DNA of 64,000 nt from Sipunculus nudus. Taxonomy: Eukaryota > Annelida > Sipuncula > Golfingiida > Sipunculidae. Every line of letters begins with the position of its first letter. The stretch's first letter is position 1. Below, one piece after another: positions 55,174-64,000 of this stretch. The stretch lies in assembly GCA_026874595.1 (NCBI GenBank), contig CM049315.1, positions 15,442,164 through 15,506,163 of the forward strand, in the 5' to 3' direction. A program made the position numbers and the translations under genes. The notes beneath the pieces are model-generated. The model ran no database searches, was not told where the DNA came from, and worked only from the letters and a program-made list of their open reading frames with translations.

Positions 55174-58100
55174 TCATGTTTTAGCATTATATTCCTGCTC
55201 CATGCCTATACGGGTAACATCGCTTGGTTAAAACAAGTGGTGCATGTCTCGACACACAGACTGTAGTTTATGGTTATAAAGTGACTGTCTGACTTTTTCA
55301 TTGGTTCTGTAGGTCTCTAGGGTTTGGAAAAAAATTACCCTTAAAAGTTGTTCTGCCAGCTAGGGGAAATATCACACAGTTCGACATTTTACGTGCTTTG
55401 GGTCATTAAGAAGAATTATTGCTCACTGTTATGGTATCCGGTAGCCCCGGATCAGGCATACGCTGATATTTCATCAGAATGATACCTCCATAAGGGTTGA
55501 GAATATAAATATATATAATTTACGGAAAGAGATATGCAATAAAATGCTATATCATCAAAATGTAATAACGTCATTTATCATAACTCGTAACTGGCGATAT
55601 AATGTGACTGCCAGGTGATTTGGGCATCAAAATAAAATGTTACTGAAAGGGGATCGTAGAATATTTTTCATTTGACGCTCTCGCGGTGCTGTATTTTTTA
55701 TGACATGACCGGGCAAAACTTCTATTGTAATTTAATAAAAGATCAGAGAGTTAATGGCATTTGGCGCTTCTGCGGTACTTTATCACTCAGTCTAGCCAGG
55801 TGCAGGTCAAGAGTTCACTCAGTGCAGTAGCTTGAGCCAGCAATTGGTCACATTTCCCTGGGGGTAACTGCCTTTCTCACCTAGGCCTGGTCAGCCAAGT
55901 GCTTTAAACTCAATAGATGTTTGACTTGTTAGCCTGATATTTTTATCTGTCTATGCGTCTTTGATGACGTTCTGGTTCACAAAACAGGTGTCGCCACCAA
56001 CAATGACTTTGCACAGTGTATGTGCCTGCTTATTTCTCCAGAGGAATTTGATATATCAGCCCGAATTGGGCATATTTATACATATCGTAAAGCTTTGTCA
56101 TATACAAGACTGGTGGTGCCACCTAGGATATGGTGTAGTGTATGCCCCTGCTTATATCTCAGGAAGGGATATCAGCCTGAAATTGGGCATATGTATACAT
56201 CTCTGATACCTTCGCCGTATACAAGACATGCAGGCCTACTTGAAAAGTAATGGCCCAGCATTGAAACATTATGTCTGGTGTATAAACCATTGCGCAGCTT
56301 CGTATTAGGCCTGTAGGCCTTGTTAGTCAATTAGCATTGTATCTATAAATGTTATATAAGATCAAATTTTATATCAAGTTTATACCCTTAATATCCCTTT
56401 GTTTCAACAATTGTCTTTTTTAAGAGAACTCAAAGCAACCCAGTGGCTGGAAACGTAAATCACCTCTTGGTCAATGGACTGTCAGACGCTAGTGTCAGTC
56501 TAGACATCTTTTCACAACAATATATTTTGTATCAGTTTAGATTACATTATGTTATTGGTGATAATTAAAGTATTTGTGAAAAGTAAATTTTAACATTAAT
56601 TAAGTTTCTCTCTGAATGATTCCTTAAAATTGAAGTTTTTCTTATTTTTTTACAATGACCATTGTACCTAGGATGCACACTCTATACCTCTTTCGAAGGG
56701 AAGAGCAGCCTGTTATTGTGTGCATGTAAATAAATATCTACATTTATATCTAAAAAATAAACAACATTTACACCTATGCCAAGACACAAGGGGACAGAAA
56801 TATTTTGTTTATGTGTGTAATTTCTATGTAGCAATTAAAGTTATTGGGCATATTATTTCAAACGACCCAGACCTCACTTGTAGAAAACTGCAGGAAACCG
56901 TGTCCATTAATATCATTACTTGATTCCATTCTGCTGCGAAAAAAATAGCTCATTTCTTGTATTCTTGACATATATTAACTGGTTTAGGGCTTGAATTTTG
57001 GTGAGTCTTTGTTTTTATATCTGCAATTGAATTAATTTCAATGAATATATTGTGATTAAATTAAATACATGATGTCAGCAGCTGTGGAGAGGAATGATCG
57101 CCTGAGAAAAGGAAGTTTGTCTGCATTGATGATTTATTAAGCATGATTGTTGGATAAAATTTGCAATCTGTTTCCGACAAAATATGGCTTAAGAAATGAT
57201 TATGTTGGAGCTTTATATAAAGGCTTTGAGCCAATTATAAAACACATATTTGGATCTGAATGAAAAGTTATGCCTATGGCCTCTTATTAGAGAAAGGTAC
57301 TGAAAGAGGGAATTTGGTAAGAAGGTTAAAACGCTTAGCCAACGCGAAATATTATTATAAAAATAAATGAAATTTTTATTAAATAAATGTTTCAATTTTA
57401 CCGAACTGTTGCACCCTCTTGTGTCCATTGTCTAATCTCTCTGGCTATTCTCTATCGTTTACAACCAGCGAAATTCTCTCAAAGTATAAGGATGTTGTTT
57501 AATTGTATATTATTTTTGTAAAATATGCAGTGATCTTCGCGTTTTAGGTGAAGGTTTAGTCATTTAAATTGTTTGATATACTTTATTATCATTTATATTG
57601 TAAAATCAACATGGAAGAGTAGGAACCCCATGTAAATTAAGGAGTTTTTGAAAGTTTAAGGAATTCATCACATTATTTCAATCCCCTATGTCAAAACATA
57701 AAATGTTGATGGATACACTGTTGGGTAAAGCGTATTGTTAGCTACTTAAATTGGGGTCGACAGACCCTATTTTTTGTCGTATTGCCCCACCCTGGCTAAA
57801 AAAGTGGCATTATTAAAGCATTTGATGTTCCTATTTGGAGAGATGCTGTGTAAAGTGTTGGTTAAAGTTTGTCTAACCCTTGTACCCCGTATAGCAAAAT
57901 CCTGGATCTGCCACTGACGACTTGTGTAATCAGAAGTATCAGAATTAAACACACATTTAATTAAATTCAACTATTTTGTAAGAAACTTTAATTTAAACAG
58001 AGCTTGATTCATCTCTTTTACATTTGATAAAACTCGTCCATATAAACAAAATGAAATAAGCAGAACAATTATCGGCACGTTCGTTATAGTAATACCAATA

Positions 58101-59733
58101 TATAAAATGATACAATCTTCGTCGTCAAAATAATTTTCTTTGAATAAGAGTTTTGATAAGTTTTTCTATCATCTTTCCCCAGCACGTTCAGATACCGTAT
58201 TACGTGTTGTAGATGAAACGTCTTCATTGTACCATTCAAGGAAATACAGTATATAAGATACTGCCGTCATTGTGAAAATATTATAGTCACATTCTTATTT
58301 ACAAACTCTGCCAAGGGAAAAACGCAAAATGATAAAAAGGAGGCCAGCCCTCAGATGATTTACAATGTAATCAATCTACAACAATATGAGAGGGAGAAAA
58401 TATAATTACCAGTTATGTTTTATTAAAGACGCGTATCTATCTTAGTGACAAAACTATCTTATATCTAATACGATATTTTAAATGTCTAAACAAAACTGTC
58501 TCATGATATGTTATTGAAATATGTATCTTGACAGCCAATCGATGTTTTACTCTGTGTAGCTGTCACCCTGCCACAAGTCTGACTGGCTTGATCATATTTC
58601 AGATCAGGTCACAAAATTTCCTGAGCATAAGAGGCACAAATAGTGTCCCTTTGACAGGAGAAAGTGATAGTGATCGTGAGAGGAGGGGACGCCAAAGAGC
58701 CCTGTCTTGAGAAATTGATTACGCTGAAAGTGAGAGTTAAGTAAGAGTTGATCATTCATGCTGTCGTACCGTTATCGCCGGCGGCTAGAGAGCAATCTAC
58801 GCCATATCGCTTACAGATTTTTTTTCTGTCAATGTGATCCCCCATCACGGAGAACTCCGGCTTCTTAGGCCGCATCTAAAACACGTTTATGGAATCGCCG
58901 CCCCTATTTATCACGGACTTATCATTTATTTTTCTTTGAAGTAAATATTAATGTTTCTCTTTCCATGGTCTCTAAAGAATACATTTTTGGAATAAAAAGA
59001 AACATTTTCTTTTATCAAAATTGAATAATATTTTCCAGTGCGTCATTTAAAAAAAATTGTCGAACAATTTTGTATCATTACTCCACACCGACACAGTTCC
59101 ATGTGTTTAGTCAAAGTCTGTAAAATAATAAGAAACAAATTGGCCCACCAGCCTCATATCAGTCTCCATATCTACCTATCTTAGAGTGTGAAGATCAATT
59201 TATTTTCGTGAGTGGCCTTATATTCCTACATGAGGCCCGGTCATAGCGAGAGACACGTGGTTTAAACGTTTTAGTACCTGACACCCTTCCGACATAATTT
59301 GTCACAGTAAAAGAAAAAGCCGCCTGTTTACATTGCACATGCGCACATATTTACCAAATATCACTCAAGGTATCAACCGCAAACATTCTTGTTCAGTAAT
59401 TCTGCTTTAAAACAGTTTTTATTCAACATATTAAATGCACCGCATCTTGCCTGAACTACACTTTAGGCCTTTACCCCCTATGTATTTAGAAGTCCCAGTG
59501 CATTTTTGTTAAATATATTCTTTCACCCCACCCCACTTTTTTAAGCCGTCGCAACCTTTCTGAAGGGTTTCAAACCAATTTATGTGGCCTGGACCCACTT
59601 TTCCGGACCTGGGGACCTTTTTTTAGGCTTTGTCATTAATCTTCTAGGGTTGGACACCCCCCCACCTTCCCTAAATCTTGGATCCGCCCCTGGCATAATC
59701 CTTATCCGAATAGTTCGATTTCCATATAAGTAC
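55174..59733. other. No recognised gene
   Basis: Mostly AT-rich. The right end of a GGATCCGCCCCTG-type element occurs at about 59676-59692 and a related CTGGATCTGCCACTG at about 57902-57916, without convincing left ends. Open frames near 55961-56250 (+) show no motif. Confidence 0.35.
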
Positions 59734-59861
59734 GTATGCGTAGTCCGTACCCTCTGTTGTTAGTTCCCGATAGCTAAAAACATTTTTAAAAACTATTTCA
59801 CCATAAATTTAATTCACATTTCTATATATAAGCAACAAAAATGGGTTTAAATCAGTTAAAA

Positions 59862-59863
<2 letters not shown>

Positions 59864-59914
<51 letters not shown>
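59864..59914. repeat. (TA)n microsatellite
   Basis: About 25 uninterrupted TA repeats. Confidence 0.95.
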
Positions 59915-59918
<4 letters not shown>

Positions 59919-62520
59919 CGAAAAGGATCTGAATTAATAATATTTCTTACGCAGTACTGACGCTTCCGCTTAAAACATTTAGAAAACATTTGTGTATGAT
60001 AAAAAAAGGACAACTATATTCAACAAAATGCCAATATTATTAGTTTCCGAAAGAGTGATCTCAGAAATGACATTTATACCAGTTGGAACTAGAGGTTGTT
60101 CATACAACATGTGCTGTATTGGAAAACTTTATGCTAAACCTGAAACTGGCAAGGTGATTGCTATGCGTTGTGTGCAAACATCTCTCCAGCAAGAGTGCGG
60201 ATATGGACTACCCATACGAATAACTGAACCCAACCTAGATAAAACCCACAAAGAATATTTACGGACTACGCATACGGACTACAGATACGGACAAAGATCT
60301 TATGGAAAATTACCTATACCTGAAATAAATGTAAAGGTTATTAATCTGTTACCTTTATCCTATGATCCGATGGTGCATGGTATGTAGCGGAAAAGCTTAA
60401 TAGATGCTAAGAATGTTATACCTTGTAACTTGTTGCACTTGTGTTATGAAGAAAAAATTGTAGCTTCATTTCCGAAAAAAAATCGTTAAACGCGTCGGCG
60501 CAACCTAAATAAATGGTATGTAAAAGAAACCATTGTGGCTAATAGATGAAAAAAGAAACCATTGTTGCTAATATATCACAAATATTTCAATCTGCATGAA
60601 GTATATGCAGAAAGTGAAAGAGAATGTTGATTAAAAAATATGGAGGACTTTGTTACTCTGAATAACATTTTCAACTTCACGTAAAAAGTAAAAACAAAAT
60701 GGATTTTCATTTACTATGCCATGTCTTTGCACAACTTCTGTGGTTATTAAGGTAATAAAACAGGTTTATCTGTTACATGAACTAATGTACAATACACAAA
60801 ACTCTGCAAAGAACATTTTCTGTACACCGCACAAATTCCGTAACCACTGCACGCGGGAACGTAAATGAATCCGGAACATGTGACGAAGACACGTATGCTA
60901 TCCCTAATATTATATACACTGTATTCTGGAGACACGTATGTTAGCACTAATATACTGTGACCTGGCAGCTAAAGTCGAAGCGTGAAGCAGAATGACACTA
61001 ACAAGATTGATTGCCCAACCTGTCCAGAAATTCACGATCAGAACTCCCGTCATCAGGGCCTCCATATGTCATGACCAACTTAAAGGTCGAAAATAAATAT
61101 CCATACGGAAAAAAATATTTCCACGTGTACTAATGACAACCGGCGAGACGAGCACATGTTTTCGACCACAAGATTCCCTTATCATAAAATATGTTATTAT
61201 CCCTATGTAATCACTTCAGAGGTAAGTTTTTATAGCCAATGTATAATCCGCATTGTGGAAGTATTAAACTGCTGTTTCCTCATGGACTCAACGCACGCAT
61301 CGTTTTCCTGGCTCACCGAAACGCTTACGTTTTATGGACAATATTCGGAGGGCCAATATTGATATTATTGAATTTAACGTGTTGTTATGTTTACTACTTT
61401 CCGGAAGAAAATGTACAATCATGGTCAAAGTCTTTACGGAGATCTACCCGGGGAATTACGCTTTAAATGGTAGGAGGAAAGTACATTCTCCTGGCAGTTA
61501 TAAAACTTTAATTCCAAATGTGGGATCAATAGGACATAGAACATATGTCTTCTTTTGAACAGCAGACGACCTAAATCTTAGTGAGTACCTTCAGTCTGAA
61601 TCACAATTAGGAGAATTCAATATTTATAGCTGTACTTACGAGACTACCTTCCGTCGCTGGTTGTATCATTCAGCAGACGCAAGGCTCCTTTTCCATTCAA
61701 GGAAAGAAAAACCGATTTGACCTGCCACCAGGAGAAGGTCTTACAAAACAAGCCTGTGGTATTGTTTCTCCTCCTCGCATGGTAGTGCAAGAGCTACCAA
61801 TAAATTGTCTTACATTTAACAGTGACGTCTGTTGCATTTGTTTCGGAAATAACGGCAAAAGAAGAGGATTCTATATCAATATAAACCCAACCCGCACATG
61901 CGACGTGGTCAAAGTTTAAAATCCCGTTCGGGAAACACGAAAGAGCAGATTAAACATCAGTAAATCAAGGCTTTGTTATGTAATGAATGGTTACAGGGAT
62001 TTAAAAAGTTTTTAACCTGACTGGTATATTGGTGTTTATTTTGAAGCACTCACTGAAGTAATGGTTTTATATTATGATCACAAGGACGTAATCAGCATGA
62101 AGATAATACACAATATAACCCCGGGTCCCTTTGCCTTACTGAGATGTTTATAAAGTTGTTTTTGGGATCCTTTACTTCATCTTTGATTAGATGGTTGTTT
62201 GTTAGAATCTAAGTATTTAATTGTTGCGCATTAGAATTCTAATATGTTAAAAACATTAGACATTTTACTAAAATACACAGGACATTAAATGACTTTCTGA
62301 CTTGAGAAGACGAGTCGTACACGAAAACATTTATTGGTTATTTGAAAATAAACTCAAGGGTTCTAACTCTACAGTTAATAAGGCTTTTCCAATGTTTCCA
62401 GGTTACATGAGCATCGAAATCCGCATGAGACGTCAGCTGTCGTGCAGCTGATGTGTCTTGGAGGGAAACCTTGGGGAGATTGTAATACCCCAAACCCTGG
62501 ACATCCAGGCACCTTAAGTT

Positions 62521-63062
62521 TGCTAACTAACTTTTAAAAACTTAGAGCTTAGAGCTTTGTCACCAGCAGACTGACTTTATTTTTTTTTGTTTTTGTTTTT
62601 TGTAGTATTTCTTTTTTATTAATATCAGGATGTTTACGAAGGAATAGGAAATTCAAGTGTCATGAGTCGGATTCAGGCCAATGCAGTTTAAAATCGGTAA
62701 AGTTGTCTTGTCTAGGCCGGTTCTTGTTAGGGCACTCATACGGTAGCCTTAAGTGACCGCGCACCTGTATGCTTTTTTGTGCTTTTTTTGCTTTTTGCTT
62801 TTTTTGCTAACTAACTTTTAAAAACTTAGATCATAGAGCTTTGTCACCAGCAGACTGACTTTATTTTGCTTTTGTAGTATTTCTTTTTTTTTATTAATAT
62901 CAGGATGTTTGCGTAGGAATAGGAAATTCAAGTGTCTCGTGTCGGATTTTGGCCAGTGCAGTTTAAAGTCGGTAAAGTTGTCTTGTCTAGACCGGTTCTT
63001 GTTAGGGCACTCATACAGTAGCCTTAAGTGACCGCGCACCTGTATGCTTTTTTGTGCTTTTG
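62521..63062. repeat. 284-bp tandem duplication
   Basis: Unit 1 (62521-62804) and unit 2 (62805-about 63062) both start TGCTAACTAACTTTTAAAAA and share, in order, TTTGTCACCAGCAGACTGAC, a T run, TATCAGGATGTTT, GTTGTCTTGTCTAG and GACCGCGCACCTGTATGC. They differ by scattered substitutions and by T-run length. No gene is recognised inside; short frames on the minus strand in unit 2 are likely chance. Confidence 0.9.
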
Positions 63063-64000
63063 TTTCTGGAGGCGTTTCCAGTTTTTGATATGCATATGAT
63101 CGGACGATTTGACATCAGCATTCGTATAAAAGCTGGATACGAGAAATTGACAATGACAAACTCCTGAGTGTGGCGCGCTGAAAAGTGTACTCTGCCAAAT
63201 TTGTTATCGGTCCGACAGGAGGGTCTGAAATGTCCGGCTTAGAAGCCATGTTCAGCTTAAAGATGGTGCCTGCGGGCGTAACAAGCATAAAAATCCGATG
63301 TCTGAGGAAGCCACTGTGATTTTTCCTGTAACGGACTTCGTGTTGCATTTTGCCGACGGACTGCTGAATCTAGCAGATTTTGTAGCGATTGTTTCCAGGA
63401 ACAGGCAGAGTACTGTATTTAAATGCGCTGTGTTTAAATGCGTACCGGCAAAGGTGCGGGATATTACTATGAGTGGGATTTCTGCTAAAATTCAGCTGTG
63501 TGGGACTTTTAAATTAAGCCCAGAAAGATAAGTCTGTGCTTGGCGCGTATTCGCCAGAGAGAGCCGTGAATCGCTGTCCCAGGTTTCGCTGTTTTGTGAC
63601 CTAGGTTGAGCGCATTCCTCCCAATGGTCAAGTCCACAGACAGGACAACACAAGTTGAGAAGGGAGTGAACAGGAACGGTCGTTTAACGTCATGGTTGGA
63701 TTCTGCCCAATATTTGTATGAACGCGCTAGCTTTAGCCAGTTTGTTCACCTCTTTGGGGTGCGACAAGCTCTATTTCATTTCTTTCCTCTTAATGCATAT
63801 AATCATGTCAAAATTAGTTAATTAGTTTCTGTAGATTTAAAATGGTATATTCAGGTGAATTTCGGGAGGTTATGATAAGAATATTAAAACTGATTACTTT
63901 GCAACATAACTGATGGAGATTTACGATTATAGCCAAGGATGAGCAATGATGGACAGTTGGACCAGACTTGCCTTTAGCAGAAACCCCTAATTAGATGTAT
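63063..64000. other. No recognised gene
   Basis: Overlapping frames of about 75 codons on both strands at 63115-63531 sit in somewhat GC-richer DNA but show no motif and no clear splice context. Confidence 0.3.

Noticed and set aside
59992-60387. 131-codon open frame
   Set aside because: It contains repeated ACGGACTAC motifs, resembles no family and lacks splice context; likely part of a small repeat.
63115-63531. Overlapping 77-codon frames on opposite strands
   Set aside because: No motif, no clear splice sites, and overlap on both strands suggests composition only.

Overview
This is a 64-kb piece of AT-rich animal nuclear DNA. It has spliced genes with GT-AG introns, long introns, microsatellites and many transposon remnants, and no bacterial gene organisation. 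The gene content and the repeat style (LINE pieces, many short non-autonomous DNA transposons, solo LTRs, tandem repeats) fit a marine invertebrate. A lophotrochozoan, probably a bivalve mollusc, is my best guess; that is inference.

One host gene can be read with confidence. It is a class C GPCR of the metabotropic GABA-B receptor family on the minus strand, from 24565 down to 6528. Fifteen consecutive exons join in frame into 745 residues: most of the Venus-flytrap ligand domain, all seven membrane helices, and a C-terminal coiled coil. The first exons (signal peptide and roughly the first hundred residues) were not found; they lie in the unexplained DNA above 24.6 kb or outside the window. 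The membrane region and tail look like subunit 2 (GABBR2). Parts of the N-terminal lobe look closer to subunit 1.

Layout: 1-1500 unexplained; 1515-2797 foldback DNA element; 3027-6463 decayed Tx1/L1-type LINE broken by a piece of LTR; 6528-24565 GABA-B receptor gene, with a splice-donor-containing tandem repeat, microsatellites and a 400-bp DNA element in its introns; 24.6-29.3 kb no recognised gene; 29.3-31.0 kb a 21-bp minisatellite that contains a trimeric TRIM-like element with tRNA-like promoter boxes in its terminal repeats; 32.3-32.7 kb hAT ends; 38289-39199 hAT element with 8-bp target duplication; 41043-41908 solo LTR; 43213-43373 second copy of the small 5-bp-TSD element; 44.2-46.0 kb CR1/L2-like LINE fragment; 48.55-55.17 kb a possible large transposon whose two ends carry ACATGTTT-rich repeats; 55.2-64 kb mostly unexplained, with a 284-bp tandem duplication at 62.5-63.1 kb.

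The best candidates for something undescribed are the LTR-internal-LTR-internal-LTR element with tRNA-like boxes (29700-30405), the tandemly repeated exon-end/splice-donor in the receptor gene (7070-7310), and the 6.6-kb ACATGTTT-ended interval. All repeat and exon calls were made by eye, and no database was searched.
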